A stretch of DNA of 64,000 nt from an uncultured Kangiella sp. (GCA_947498625.1 CANMKR010000001.1:240090-304089); one strand, 5' to 3'. Positions 16,614 through 25,759 are shown, counted from the first letter of the stretch. Made by a program: numbers and translations. Notes: generated by a model not told the origin, from the sequence alone.

Positions 16614-18697
16614 TGTCCATCGGCTCTTTAACAGAAATAAAGGTTGATGAATTAAAAGGTGTCGGCCCTAAATTAAAAGAAAAATTAGCCAAGCTAGAAA
16701 TCGAGAATTTACAAGATCTACTCTTTCACTTGCCGTTGAGATATGAAGACCGAACCCAAGTAAAGCCTTTGATAGAAACTCAAGATGGCGAGCGCGCCCT
16801 GATACGAGTGACCGTTCAACACAGCCAAATTCAATTCGGCAAAAGACGATCATTAATTTGCCGAGCACACGATCAAACCGCTTCTATTGATTTTCGCTTT
16901 TTTCACTTTATGGCTGCCCAGCAAAAAAAATTACAAGCAGGCGTAGAATTGTATGCATTTGGCGAGGTTCGACGCTTTGGCCGTAGTCTACAAATGGTGC
17001 ATCCGGAAATTACTTATCTAAGTGATGGCCAAGAAGCGCCCTTGCTAGATTCATTAACGCCAGTCTATCCGACCACGGAGGGTTTGCATCAAGCATCATG
17101 GCGTAAATTGCAAAAACAAGCATTGCAATATTTAAGGAAAAATCCGATCCAGGATTTGATGCCGCGAGCATTGATTGAACAATGGCAATTAATGGAAATT
17201 ACACCAGCGCTATTATGGTTGCATGAGCCGCCAAAGAATACTCGAGTGGAAGATTTAAGCAGTGAGCAATCGCCAGCTATAAAGCGTTTAATCTATGAAG
17301 AGCTATTGGCACAACAATTGAGTATGCAGTTGCAGCGAAGGCGATTACAAAAAGACAGCGCTTTTGTGATGGTGAATAAAGGTAAATGGAATCGAAAGTT
17401 GTTAGCAGGGCTGCCTTTTACACCAACTAAGGCACAAGAAAGAGTCTCTGCCGAAATTATTCACGATCTGCAATCGAGCAAGCCGATGTTGCGATTATTA
17501 CAAGGTGACGTCGGCGCTGGAAAAACCCTTGTCTCAGCCCTAGCAGCATTTCATGCTATTGAATCGGGCTTTCAAGTGGCTATTATGGCGCCTACAGAAA
17601 TTTTAGCCGAGCAACATCTTAATAGCTTTAAACATTGGTGTCAGCAACTAGAAGTAAAAGTCGCTTTTTTAGTGGGTAAGTTAAAAGCTGCTGAACGCCG
17701 TGAATCATTAGCGCTGATTGCAACTGGTGAAGCACAATTAGCTGTAGGAACCCATGCACTCTTTCAACAAGAAGTGGTTTTCCACAATTTAGGTTTAGCA
17801 ATTATTGATGAGCAACATCGATTTGGAGTTAAACAGCGTTTGGCATTAAAAAATAAAGCGCCCCAGGGTAAGCAGCTGCATCAGTTAATGATGACGGCAA
17901 CGCCAATTCCAAGAACGCTTGCTATGACTGCCTATGCGGATATGGATTTATCGATCATTGATGAATTGCCGCCAGGAAGAACCCCGATCCAAACCATTGC
18001 CATTTCTGAGCAGAAGCGCGATCAGGTCATTGAACGAATTGAGAAAGCTTGTCTTGATGAAAACCGCCAAGTCTATTGGGTCTGTACTTTAATTGAAGAG
18101 TCTGAAGAAATTCAAAGCCAAGCAGCAGAAACGACCGCAAACTTGCTGGCACAAGAGCTCCCAAAATGTCGTATTGGTTTGATCCATGGTCGGCTTAAAT
18201 CTGAGCAAAAACAATTGGTTATGCAAAAATTTAAAGCTGGTGAGTTAGATATTCTGGTCGCTACCACGGTTATTGAGGTAGGCGTAGATGTACCCAACGC
18301 CAGCTTAATGATCATTGAAAATCCAGAAAGATTAGGGTTAGCGCAATTACACCAATTGCGAGGACGAGTTGGCCGAGGGACAGTCGATAGTCATTGCTTA
18401 ATGCTCTACGGACATCCGCTTTCGGACAATGCTAAGTCAAGAATTCACATTATGCGCGAAACTAATGATGGCTTTGTGATAGCGGAAGAGGACTTAAGGC
18501 TCAGAGGGCCGGGTGAATTCTTAGGGACTCGCCAAACCGGTGAAATGACGTTGCAATTTGCTGATATTGTTAAAAATGCAGCATTAATTCCAGAAATTCA
18601 GCAAGCAGCAAAAGCTATGATTAAGAAGTCGCCGAAAGTCGCTCAAGCCTTGTGTAAACGCTGGTTAGGCTATCGACATGAGTTAGCCGATGTTTAA
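16613..18697 (+). CDS. recG: ATP-dependent DNA helicase RecG
   Basis: A 694-residue superfamily 2 helicase. It has an N-terminal wedge/OB domain (about residues 1-240, beginning VDELKGVGPKLKEKLAKLEI), Walker A GDVGAGKTLVSALA near 300, IIDEQHRFGVKQR (DEQH box) near 400, TATPIPRTLAM, and the C-terminal motifs ATTVIEVGVDVPNA and QLHQLRGRVGRG. It remodels stalled replication forks and branch-migrates Holliday junctions. Coupled to oxyR by a one-base overlap. Confidence 0.97.
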   Translation: MSIGSLTEIKVDELKGVGPKLKEKLAKLEIENLQDLLFHLPLRYEDRTQVKPLIETQDGERALIRVTVQHSQIQFGKRRSLICRAHDQTASIDFRFFHFMAAQQKKLQAGVELYAFGEVRRFGRSLQMVHPEITYLSDGQEAPLLDSLTPVYPTTEGLHQASWRKLQKQALQYLRKNPIQDLMPRALIEQWQLMEITPALLWLHEPPKNTRVEDLSSEQSPAIKRLIYEELLAQQLSMQLQRRRLQKDSAFVMVNKGKWNRKLLAGLPFTPTKAQERVSAEIIHDLQSSKPMLRLLQGDVGAGKTLVSALAAFHAIESGFQVAIMAPTEILAEQHLNSFKHWCQQLEVKVAFLVGKLKAAERRESLALIATGEAQLAVGTHALFQQEVVFHNLGLAIIDEQHRFGVKQRLALKNKAPQGKQLHQLMMTATPIPRTLAMTAYADMDLSIIDELPPGRTPIQTIAISEQKRDQVIERIEKACLDENRQVYWVCTLIEESEEIQSQAAETTANLLAQELPKCRIGLIHGRLKSEQKQLVMQKFKAGELDILVATTVIEVGVDVPNASLMIIENPERLGLAQLHQLRGRVGRGTVDSHCLMLYGHPLSDNAKSRIHIMRETNDGFVIAEEDLRLRGPGEFLGTRQTGEMTLQFADIVKNAALIPEIQQAAKAMIKKSPKVAQALCKRWLGYRHELADV

Positions 18698-18810
18698 AGG
18701 CTTTTAGCCCGATAGCATAGGATTTCTATGCTAATTATGGTAAAGTTGCAGCCCTAAAATTTCCCCCTTTTGTTATAAAAGATTGTTAATTGAAAATTGA
18801 GGATTCAGGA

Positions 18811-19788
18811 ATGAAACAGCCTGTTCGCGTTACAGTTACCGGTGCTGCCGGCCAAATTTGTTATTCATTATTATTTCGTATTGCTAGCGGTGAAATGCTA
18901 GGCAGCGACCAGCCAGTGATTTTAAACCTTTTGGAAATCACGCCAGCACTTAAAGTGTGCGAAGCGGTTGCCATGGAATTAAATGATTGTGCATTCCCAT
19001 TAGTAAAAGATATCGTTGTAACTGACGATCCAGCCGTAGCTTTTAAAGATTCGCAAATCGGCTTAATGGTTGGCGCGAAACCGCGTGGACCAGGCATGGA
19101 GCGTAAAGACTTAATCGCAGACAATGGTCGAATCTTCAGTTCATTAGGTAAAGTGATTGATCAAGTTGCCGATAAGAACATCAAAATTTGTGTAGTGGGT
19201 AACCCAGCAAACACTAATGCATTTATCCTAGCAGCGAATGCTCCTAGCATTAACCAACGCAACATCACTGCTTTAACGCGTCTTGATCACAACCGTGCTT
19301 TATATCAGCTAGCCGAAAAGTCAGGTTCTGATATTTCTGACATCAAGAAAATGATCATCTGGGGTAACCACTCAGTAACTCAGGTACCTGATATCGCATT
19401 TGCTAAAGTAGCAGGCGATAATGCGACAGATAAAGTTGACGCAGCTTGGGCAAAAGATGATTTTATGCCAACCGTTGCTAAGCGTGGTGCAGCAGTGATT
19501 GCAGCTCGTGGTTCTTCTTCAGCAGCTTCAGCAGCTAATGCAGTTTTAGATCATATGCGCGACTGGTGCTTAGGTTCTGAAGCTGGCGATTGGGTATCAA
19601 TGGCTGTTCCATCAGATGGTTCATATGGTGTTGAGAAAGGTTTAATTTACTCTTATCCAGTAATCTGTAAAGACGGCGATTATGAAATCGTACAAGGCTT
19701 AGAAGTTTCAGATTTCATCAAAGGCAAAATGGATGAGTCTGAGCAAGAGCTTAAAGAAGAAAAAGCAACCGTAGCGGATTTGATTTAG
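18811..19788 (+). CDS. mdh: Malate dehydrogenase (NAD)
   Basis: The ATG at 18811 is chosen, with AGGA just upstream and the normal N-terminus [15 protein letters not shown]; an in-frame TTG at 18790 is less likely. About 325 residues: dinucleotide-binding [15 protein letters not shown], the mobile-loop arginines in [22 protein letters not shown] and the active-site histidine in [12 protein letters not shown]. It belongs to the longer cytosolic/chloroplast-like MDH group common in proteobacteria other than enterics. It oxidises malate to oxaloacetate in the TCA cycle. A strong terminator follows. Confidence 0.96.
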   Translation: MKQPVRVTVTGAAGQICYSLLFRIASGEMLGSDQPVILNLLEITPALKVCEAVAMELNDCAFPLVKDIVVTDDPAVAFKDSQIGLMVGAKPRGPGMERKDLIADNGRIFSSLGKVIDQVADKNIKICVVGNPANTNAFILAANAPSINQRNITALTRLDHNRALYQLAEKSGSDISDIKKMIIWGNHSVTQVPDIAFAKVAGDNATDKVDAAWAKDDFMPTVAKRGAAVIAARGSSSAASAANAVLDHMRDWCLGSEAGDWVSMAVPSDGSYGVEKGLIYSYPVICKDGDYEIVQGLEVSDFIKGKMDESEQELKEEKATVADLI

Positions 19789-19812
19789 TTAGTTACTGTT
19801 TTAGATTAGATT

Positions 19813-19840
19813 AAAAAGCCCAGAAATTGCTGGGCTTTTT
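19813..19840 (+). terminator. Rho-independent terminator after mdh
   Basis: AAAAAGCCCAG (19813-19823) and CTGGGCTTTTT (19830-19840) form an 11-bp stem with a 6-base loop and a U-run. Confidence 0.9.
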
Positions 19841-19985
19841 CTATAAAAGTGTAAATAAATCAAACACTAACAAGTCATCTCTGCATTAAAAGGTCTGCTA
19901 GTTCAGACTTTGTTAAATCCAAAACAATAGTTTCTTTACAGCCCCCCTAATAATTGTAATATCAGTGACTAAAAAGGGGTGCTTA

Positions 19986-20477
19986 ATGAAAACTTTAATT
20001 GGCATAAGCCTAGTTCAGTTTGTTCTATTAATATTTTTATCGATCCAAGTATTTCAACTATCGAATAATTCAAGTCCATCGGTAAGCTCACCTGCGCAAG
20101 CTCAAGTGGCGCAAGAGAATTGGCAATCGAAAAGTAACAATCAAATATTTCCAGTCAATAAAACGTTATCAGAATCTGATATTAGAACCATCATTAGGGA
20201 AGAGCTGGGCTTATTTGCCAATAGTACTCAAAGCATTCAACAAGGCGATAGCCAGCAAAATAAGAGCCAAGAAAATATTGTTGCTGAGATGTCAGACACA
20301 ATTGAGCAAGACATTAAAAATCAAATAGACTACTCCATTAGTGATGGCAGCGTTTCAGAAAAAGAGTTAGCACTTTTAGAGACAAAACTAGCAAAGTTAA
20401 ATAAAAAAGACCGACAAGAAATACTTAATCACTTATCTGAAGCAATGAGTAAGTCTGGCGCAGTGATTTCAAATTAA
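19986..20477 (+). CDS. Membrane-anchored periplasmic protein of unknown function
   Basis: The ATG at 19986 is preferred, with AAGGGG about 8 bases upstream; a GTG at 19965 would add 7 residues. About 163 residues: one N-terminal hydrophobic anchor (residues 3-25, ISLVQFVLLIFLSIQVFQL), a Ser/Gln/Asn-rich linker, then a charged, probably helical C-terminal part (LSESDIRTIIREELG and ALLETKLAKLNKKDRQEIL). No catalytic motif is visible and I do not recognise the family. It shares a unit with the next exported protein, 30 bases on, bracketed by terminators. Confidence 0.65.
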   Translation: MKTLIGISLVQFVLLIFLSIQVFQLSNNSSPSVSSPAQAQVAQENWQSKSNNQIFPVNKTLSESDIRTIIREELGLFANSTQSIQQGDSQQNKSQENIVAEMSDTIEQDIKNQIDYSISDGSVSEKELALLETKLAKLNKKDRQEILNHLSEAMSKSGAVISN

Positions 20478-20507
20478 TTCCAACCACCATAATAGAAGGA
20501 AGATACT

Positions 20508-20942
20508 ATGAAGATAAAAGCTATAGTTTTTAGTTTAATAATGGCGCTTATGCCAATCACTCTTTGGGCGGGTTTAACTCAACCTGCACCAGTCACCATC
20601 GACGAAGAAAATCGAATTGCCCAAGGCGATATGGTCACTGCCCGATTTTCCGATAATGATCAAGAGTTGATAGGTTGCGGTGTTCGCAAATTTAGCACTG
20701 GCGAAGATACTATTTTGTCATTTGCATTTTGCCAAGCTCGCATAGCAGAGGACGTCAATATTATCTGTAATACGCAAAATCCCGAATTAGTAAATGCGAT
20801 TGATTCCATTAGCGATTATTCTTTCGTGACTTTTAGCTGGAATGAAGAGAATGAGTGCACCAGAATTGGTAATTCAACTCAGTCTTTCTATATTCCAAAC
20901 TTTAAGTTGAAAAAAGTTAAGAAAGATGACGATGACGATTAA
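20508..20942 (+). CDS. Exported protein of unknown function
   Basis: A 144-residue protein with a signal peptide (residues 1-22, AIVFSLIMALMPITLWA). The mature part has four cysteines (GCGVRKF, AFCQARIA, IICNTQNPE, ENECTRIGN) that could form two disulfides in the periplasm, and ends in a highly charged tail LKKVKKDDDDD. AGAAGGAAGA precedes the ATG as a strong ribosome site. I do not recognise the family. A perfect palindromic terminator follows within 12 bases. Confidence 0.7.
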   Translation: MKIKAIVFSLIMALMPITLWAGLTQPAPVTIDEENRIAQGDMVTARFSDNDQELIGCGVRKFSTGEDTILSFAFCQARIAEDVNIICNTQNPELVNAIDSISDYSFVTFSWNEENECTRIGNSTQSFYIPNFKLKKVKKDDDDD

Positions 20943-20954
20943 TCCAGTTTGAAT

Positions 20955-20982
20955 AAAAAACCCAGCCTAGGCTGGGTTTTTT
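20955..20982. terminator. Rho-independent terminator, perfect 28-base palindrome
   Basis: A6-CCCAGCC on the left (20955-20967) and GGCTGGG-T6 on the right (20970-20982) are exactly complementary around a TA centre, so it can work on both strands. It ends the unit of two exported unknowns. Confidence 0.85.
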
Positions 20983-21033
20983 ATTGCCTTAATTTTGCAA
21001 TAGTCACAGCCGCGAGTGCGACAAAGAATCAAA

Positions 21034-21060
21034 TGAACCGAATTTCATTTCTATACGTCT
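21034..21060 (+). promoter_or_regulatory. Candidate ECF-sigma promoter before the sigma gene
   Basis: TGAACC (21034-21039), a 16-base spacer and CGTCT (21056-21060) match the general ECF promoter shape (AAC-containing -35, CGT-containing -10), 28 bases before the sigma ATG. This suggests the sigma factor controls its own gene. Confidence 0.5.
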
Positions 21061-21087
21061 TAGTAGTAAAGGCATAAGATAAATGGC

Positions 21088-21609
21088 ATGAAAACAAGTC
21101 GTGAAGAATTACTGGTGATTTCAGCACAAGCAGGTAATGAAGCTGCGTTGGCTGAGCTTTATCGAAAGTTCTATCAACCGTTAGTAAAGTTTGCTTATAA
21201 ACTTTGTGGCCACCACGATTGGGCACAAGATGCGGTACAGGATGTATGGTTAGATACAGCGAAAAAACTACGTAAACTTGAGGATCCTAAAGCTTTTCGT
21301 AGTTGGATGTATCGAGCAGTCCGTTGGCGCTGTATTGATATAGCTCGCAAAGCAAATAAAACGGAACAGATGGAAAATGGGAAGGAGTCAGAAGTCACTG
21401 TATCTAGTGATTGCATAAAAGTTGATGATTCGGGTCTATTGCGATCGATTAATCAATTACCGGTAGTTGAGCGGCAAGCGATTTATTTATTTTACTTAGA
21501 AGAGTTTTCTTTAGCTGAAATTTCGATAGTGCTGGAAGTACCTCAAGGTACTGTAAAGTCGCGTCTAAATCGAGCAAGAAAAAACTTAAGAGGATTATTA
21601 ACAGATTAA
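21088..21609 (+). CDS. RNA polymerase sigma factor, ECF subfamily
   Basis: A 173-residue sigma-70 family protein containing only regions 2 and 4. Region 2 is ALAELYRKFYQPLVKFAYKL through AQDAVQDVWLDTAKKL and FRSWMYRAVRWRCID; region 4 is LPVVERQAIYLFYLEEFSLAEI followed by PQGTVKSRLNRARKNL, a clear helix-turn-helix. It is followed after 16 bases by a small membrane protein that probably acts with it. Which stimulus it answers to is not evident. A matching ECF-type promoter lies upstream. Confidence 0.9.
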   Translation: MKTSREELLVISAQAGNEAALAELYRKFYQPLVKFAYKLCGHHDWAQDAVQDVWLDTAKKLRKLEDPKAFRSWMYRAVRWRCIDIARKANKTEQMENGKESEVTVSSDCIKVDDSGLLRSINQLPVVERQAIYLFYLEEFSLAEISIVLEVPQGTVKSRLNRARKNLRGLLTD

Positions 21610-21625
21610 AAGTGAGGCAGATAGT

Positions 21626-22000
21626 ATGAATATTGATGAAAGGATTAAAAAAGAATTGGAGTCTGAATCAGCTCAGTTAGACAAGATTCTGGCAGAAGAG
21701 CCTGGTTTATTTGGTCGAGTGGCAACAATTTTTAAGGGTAGCTTGAAAATATGGGTAATTTTGGTGAACGTCTTCGTGATGCTTTTTACGGTAATTATGA
21801 TTTGGGCTGGCTATGAGTTCTTTGTAGCAACCAGCACCGATGATCGAATATTTTATGGCGTTATCATGCTTGCGGCATTAAAGGCTCAAGTCTCGCTAAA
21901 GGAATGGCTGTTTAGTGAAATGCGTAGAAGTTCGCTGATGCGGGAAATAAAGCGTTTAGAGCTTAGCATAGAACAGTTACAAGCAAGCATTAAAAGCTGA
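21626..22000 (+). CDS. Small membrane protein paired with the ECF sigma factor
   Basis: A 124-residue protein: an acidic N-terminal helix (residues 1-30, ERIKKELESESAQLDKILAE), two hydrophobic segments (about 38-66 and 74-88) and a C-terminal coiled-coil-like helix (REIKRLELSIEQLQASI). It resembles small membrane proteins encoded next to ECF sigma genes (a DUF6768-like group, from memory). It lacks the zinc-binding HxxxCxxC of ZAS anti-sigma factors, so an anti-sigma role is inferred from position only. AGTGAGG precedes the start. The stop codon sits inside a 21-base palindrome. Confidence 0.75.
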   Translation: MNIDERIKKELESESAQLDKILAEEPGLFGRVATIFKGSLKIWVILVNVFVMLFTVIMIWAGYEFFVATSTDDRIFYGVIMLAALKAQVSLKEWLFSEMRRSSLMREIKRLELSIEQLQASIKS

Positions 22001-22015
22001 GTCATTGACTCAGCT
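21995..22015. promoter_or_regulatory. 21-base palindrome over the stop codon
   Basis: AGCTGAGTCA and TGACTCAGCT flank a single T. There is no U-run, so it is a poor intrinsic terminator; it could be an operator for the downstream methyltransferase-like gene or a 3'-end stabilising hairpin. Confidence 0.4.
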
Positions 22016-22067
22016 GCAAAAATCATTAAGGTAACTAGCAATTTTATAAACAAATCTAAGGCTAGTT

Positions 22068-22805
22068 ATGAGTCCTACCCAAAAGAGCATTTCAAAGGCT
22101 CCCAAGATTGCGTTGTTTATGCGCAAAGTTACAGATTATCTTACTTTGGATTTTCTAGGTGGGCCAAGACCTTGGAAATTTTCATGGGTGATCAACTTTC
22201 AAAAAGCCGGCACTTTTTTCTTTCTGGGTTTTTTGATGTGGTATTACCAAAATACCAGCCTGAATGCTTGGGTATATTTAGCACTGCATGGAAGTTACGG
22301 GCTGGTATGGATTATGAAAGATGTGGCTTTTCCTGATCCAAATTGGCAGCGAAAAATTACCATAGGAGGCGGTTTAGTCGCCTTTTTTGGAGTTTTGTTT
22401 TGGTATTGGGTTTTTGGTTGGTTATTAATTTCAGGAACGGTTGAGCCTAATTATCCCTTACCTGATTATGCTTGGTATGCCCTTTGTATTTCTTTGTGCA
22501 TGTTAGGTTCAGTCATAATGATAGCGGCGGATGGACAGAAGTTTTATACCCTGCGAGTGCAAAAAGGGCTAATTACCGATGGTATGCACAAACATATTCG
22601 CCATCCAAATTACCTAGGCGAAATGATGATTTACGGTAGTTTTGCCTTAATGGTTTGGCACTGGTTGCCAGTTATTATTTTAGCCTATGTATGGCTTGGT
22701 GTGTTTGCGGTTAATATGGTGTTAAAAGAAGCCAGTATGTCGCGCTATGAAGAATGGGCTGCTTATAAGAAAAACACTTGGTGGCTAATCCCGGGTGTTT
22801 TCTAA
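22068..22805 (+). CDS. PEMT/ICMT-like membrane methyltransferase (DUF1295-type)
   Basis: A 245-residue protein with about five to six hydrophobic segments. The C-terminal part has KGLITDGMHKHIRHPNYLGE, the RHPxYxGE signature shared by isoprenylcysteine carboxyl methyltransferases and phospholipid N-methyltransferases, then the terminal MSRYEEWAAYKKNTWWLIP, which usually closes the S-adenosylmethionine pocket. It probably methylates a lipid or a lipid-like substrate at the inner membrane; the substrate is unknown. A GTG-started extension of the next gene would overlap its stop, but the true start there is downstream. Confidence 0.8.
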   Translation: MSPTQKSISKAPKIALFMRKVTDYLTLDFLGGPRPWKFSWVINFQKAGTFFFLGFLMWYYQNTSLNAWVYLALHGSYGLVWIMKDVAFPDPNWQRKITIGGGLVAFFGVLFWYWVFGWLLISGTVEPNYPLPDYAWYALCISLCMLGSVIMIAADGQKFYTLRVQKGLITDGMHKHIRHPNYLGEMMIYGSFALMVWHWLPVIILAYVWLGVFAVNMVLKEASMSRYEEWAAYKKNTWWLIPGVF

Positions 22806-22806
22806 C

Positions 22807-23436
22807 ATGAAACTCCTCTCGATTTCTAAATTGTTGTTAGTAATATTAACACTGATCATGAGTGTTAGTGCTTTGCCAAAGGATGCTAACTGTAGTAATG
22901 CAGTGACTGGTAAAGTTGAGTTGCTGCCAAAAGATATCCTGGAAACTTTAATGGTCGCTGCAGATGCTTTTTGCGAAGTTCAAAAAGAAAAATTTGAAAC
23001 AAATTATAAAGTTAGAATCACAGGAACTATTAGAAGTATTGGCGATCAGGCAAGGTATATTTACCAGTGTTTAAAGCGGGATAAATGTAGAATTTATGAA
23101 AACCAGCAAGCGGTACAAGAATACTTAAGCATCTCAGAGCCGACGCCAAAAAAACTTGAAGCTAAAATAAAAGATCAGCTGACTCGAAAATGTTTTATAT
23201 CAAAACATTTGTCAAACCGGGCGGTAGATATTGGCACTAGAAATATGCCGCAAGATAGGGTTGTTTTGTTAGCAAAGTTAATTGGTGATACCGAATATTA
23301 TGTTGATGGAAAAAAGTATCAGCCAATAGTCATTAATCGAAATCACGGCACGGGCCCGCATTTGCACGTAAATTTTGAACCTTATTATTTTGATCCTAGC
23401 GTCTGCCCTAAAACCCATAATTTTAAAACAGAGTAA
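22807..23436 (+). CDS. Exported M15-like (D-Ala-D-Ala carboxypeptidase fold) peptidase
   Basis: The ATG at 22807, 1 base after the previous stop, gives a signal peptide MKLLSISKLLLVILTLIMSV with cleavage after about 20 residues (total 209). The later part has SKHLSNRAVDIG and GTGPHLHVNFEP, which match the SxHxxGxAxD and HxH zinc motifs of the M15/VanY-DacY family; the catalytic aspartate/glutamate before the HxH is less clear. Five or six cysteines suggest disulfides. It probably acts on peptidoglycan in the periplasm. The glycine of the usual HxxGxAxD is replaced by N-R, so activity needs checking. Confidence 0.6.
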   Translation: MKLLSISKLLLVILTLIMSVSALPKDANCSNAVTGKVELLPKDILETLMVAADAFCEVQKEKFETNYKVRITGTIRSIGDQARYIYQCLKRDKCRIYENQQAVQEYLSISEPTPKKLEAKIKDQLTRKCFISKHLSNRAVDIGTRNMPQDRVVLLAKLIGDTEYYVDGKKYQPIVINRNHGTGPHLHVNFEPYYFDPSVCPKTHNFKTE

Positions 23437-23444
23437 GCGGTTCG

Positions 23445-23924
23445 TTATTTACGAGGGTTTCGTTTGCGCCAATTCCAAGGCTCTATGCGTTTCGATTCTG
23501 GCAAAGCCCATAAGCCTTGTTTATTTTTCTTTGCTTGTTTTTGTAGCCATTGCAATTTTAGATTGTCAGAGTAACGCCAGAGCCAAGCATGACCTGTTTT
23601 GATCATTTCAGTATTAACGGATGTTTCATTAACAATGATGTCCACTAATCGACGGCCATAGCGATCTTTTTTCTTGCCGATCAAAAATAAAGGCTCATTA
23701 TCTATTAGTTGTTTTAAATGGTTCTTAGATTCTTTGGCAAAGGGCTGATGCTTTTCCGGAGCATCAATATCTTTAAGTCGAACAGTAAACTGATTTCCTT
23801 TTTCATCGCAGCACAAAACTGCGCTATCCCCGTCTTGAACATATTTCAAACGGTATTCGTTGCTTACGCTTGGTTCACAAGCGGTCAGGATAAGGGAGAA
23901 AATAATCAGCGAATTCAATTTCAT
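23445..23924 (-). CDS. Thermonuclease (SNase-like) family lipoprotein
   Basis: A 159-residue protein. MKLNSLIIFSLILTACEPS is a lipoprotein signal with the lipobox LTAC. The mature part is a staphylococcal-nuclease fold: YVQDGDSAVL, VRLKDIDAPEKHQPFAKES (Arg and Asp of the active site), KKDRYGRRLVDI (second Arg) and HAWLWRY. It is predicted to sit on a membrane facing the periplasm and to cut nucleic acid with calcium. It converges with the M15-like gene, 8 bases between the stops. Confidence 0.88.
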   Translation of the reverse strand: MKLNSLIIFSLILTACEPSVSNEYRLKYVQDGDSAVLCCDEKGNQFTVRLKDIDAPEKHQPFAKESKNHLKQLIDNEPLFLIGKKKDRYGRRLVDIIVNETSVNTEMIKTGHAWLWRYSDNLKLQWLQKQAKKNKQGLWALPESKRIEPWNWRKRNPRK

Positions 23925-23947
23925 GGCTAAGGGATACTTTTAGTATT

Positions 23948-25231
23948 TTATTCTTTAACTATTTTTGCTTTCGGTTTAGGTAAAGTGGCAATCGACGAAA
24001 TTAATAACCCCGTTACTAATGAAATGCCAGTGATAACCATACTGAAAGCAATCTCGATACCGCCAATGATGTCATGATCCAATATAGCGGTCATACTTTT
24101 AAAGCCGACCGAGCCGGGAACTAAAATAATAAAGCCAGGCATCATAATAGCTGCAGTTGGAACCCGCTTGATGCGGTAAGCAATATTGGCGAAAAGACCA
24201 ACGGATAAAGCACCAAGGAAGGCCCCTGTTGCTGCACCAAAGTGCATGACGCCAAATTTAGAAACGAAAAAGGCAACAAAAGTGGCGGTAATAATCCAAG
24301 GTAGCTCTTTCCAGCGAGTTTGGAATAAGACCATAAAAGACCAAGAGGTCACTAATAAGGCAATATATAAAGTCCAATCTGGTAAAGTATTTGCTGTTGG
24401 CAACAGCTGTTCTTGGAATAAATGTGCAGCCAGCTGACTACCAATTGCTACGCCAAAAGCCATTTGGATAAAAATCATTCCTGCGCCGAGTAAGCGGGAA
24501 GTTCCTGAGACTAAATTCTGTGTGGCCAGTTCAGCCATGGCTATAGTTAGCATCAGGCCTGGGACTAAAACAATGATGCCAGCAACAATCGGAATATAGG
24601 TGGAGTGTAAACCCAGCCATTGACTAAAGGCGAAAGAGATAAAAGATGCTATAAATGCGCACAGCGCTGGCATCAGGCTAGAGACAGACTGGATGCGCGG
24701 ACTATTGTTTACCACCAGACCAACGATAAAACCGATAAAAGTTGCGGCGACAACTTCTTGCCAGCCACCATTAAAGATTCGGGCAATTGAGGCTGAAACG
24801 GAACTAAAGCAAAAAACCATCCAGTATTTGTTATGGACTGGCTTTGATTTGCTGATTTCCAATAATTCTTGCGCGCCTTGTTCAGCGGTTAAATCGTCAT
24901 TAATAACCGCATAAGCAACATCCATAGAACGGCGCAGTTTATCCACATTGACTTCGCCTGAGTTAGAGCGAATAACGTAAGTTTGTGGATTTTCCTCTTC
25001 CTGCATAAAGGTCATGGTGATGCTCGTTGGAACCGCGCTGACTTGAACTCCATACTCTAATTGATCAGCAACTTTAGTCATCAGACTTTCAAGCTCATAA
25101 GCAGGAACACCGTAGGTATGCAGTGCTTTAACTAAGCGCAACATAAAGCCAACTGGCTTATGACGCACTGGAAGATTAGGAACCTTATCCAGTCGCCTTT
25201 CAGAAATAGAACGAGGAACTTGATTGCTCAT
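23948..25231 (-). CDS. ThrE-type threonine/serine exporter
   Basis: A 427-residue membrane protein combining both halves of the ThrE family in a single chain: the cytoplasmic N-terminal DUF1212 domain with FMLRLVKALHTYGVPAYELE and VSAVPTSITMTFM, then about ten membrane helices with repeated PGLMLTIAMAELA and PGFIILVPGSVGF motifs. It exports threonine or serine at the inner membrane. Bacteria more often have two separate small genes (YjjP and YjjB). It faces the divergently transcribed gene at 25409, with a 177-base gap in which I see nothing distinctive. Confidence 0.9.
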   Translation of the reverse strand: MSNQVPRSISERRLDKVPNLPVRHKPVGFMLRLVKALHTYGVPAYELESLMTKVADQLEYGVQVSAVPTSITMTFMQEEENPQTYVIRSNSGEVNVDKLRRSMDVAYAVINDDLTAEQGAQELLEISKSKPVHNKYWMVFCFSSVSASIARIFNGGWQEVVAATFIGFIVGLVVNNSPRIQSVSSLMPALCAFIASFISFAFSQWLGLHSTYIPIVAGIIVLVPGLMLTIAMAELATQNLVSGTSRLLGAGMIFIQMAFGVAIGSQLAAHLFQEQLLPTANTLPDWTLYIALLVTSWSFMVLFQTRWKELPWIITATFVAFFVSKFGVMHFGAATGAFLGALSVGLFANIAYRIKRVPTAAIMMPGFIILVPGSVGFKSMTAILDHDIIGGIEIAFSMVITGISLVTGLLISSIATLPKPKAKIVKE

Positions 25232-25408
25232 AATGCTTAACTCAGCTATTACCTAAGGATGGCTTGGCTTAATGCTAACGCTTTTGCTCAATTTTTGTAA
25301 CACTTTTTTTACTTAACTTGGTTGAAGAATATTTGATAAAATAAGCAGCTTGGATTACTCTTATTCATCTATAATTTTGAGGTTAGCTTAGAGGTTAACT
25401 AAATAGCA

Positions 25409-25675
25409 ATGAGTAAAGCTTTTAAACATAGTCTGATTATACTGGCTCTTTTGAGTTTGGTACTGTCGTCTATTGCTCATGCTAACTTACCCTCGCATGA
25501 ATCTTCGGAATGTGTCGCTTGTAGCTACCAGCCGAACAAAGATTTTAAAACCTCAGAAACTAATCTGGTCATTGCCAGCTGTTTTGCAATTTCAGAACAG
25601 AAAATTACCCCGCCAACCCTGACGATAGAAGAGTTCAGGGTTTGCCCCTTCCAAGGCCGTGCGCCACCCCGATAA
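25409..25675 (+). CDS. Small exported cysteine-containing protein before the TonB receptor
   Basis: An 88-residue protein with a signal peptide (residues 1-26, HSLIILALLSLVLSSIAHA) and a short mature part with HESSECVACSYQPN (CxxC with a nearby His), two more cysteines and a PFQGRAPPR tail. The CxxC and His could bind a metal. It directly precedes a ZnuD-like receptor with metal-binding loops, so a role in zinc or copper handling is plausible, but this rests on position and composition only. I do not recognise the family. Confidence 0.6.
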   Translation: MSKAFKHSLIILALLSLVLSSIAHANLPSHESSECVACSYQPNKDFKTSETNLVIASCFAISEQKITPPTLTIEEFRVCPFQGRAPPR

Positions 25676-25759
25676 CTTTTAGTTGTAACCATTTTAACTA
25701 TTTTAATCATGCTCTTATTGGGGGCATTTTGTGTTATCCAAGTTTTCGGGAATTTTGTA

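Noticed and set aside
24471-24500. Second copy of the GTCATTCC-type palindrome
   Set aside because: Only CATTCCTGCG matches, inside the ThrE coding region and without the second arm.
25232-25408. Zur-box in front of the ZnuD-like locus
   Set aside because: No palindrome resembling the known TGTTATA-type operator was found between the divergent genes.
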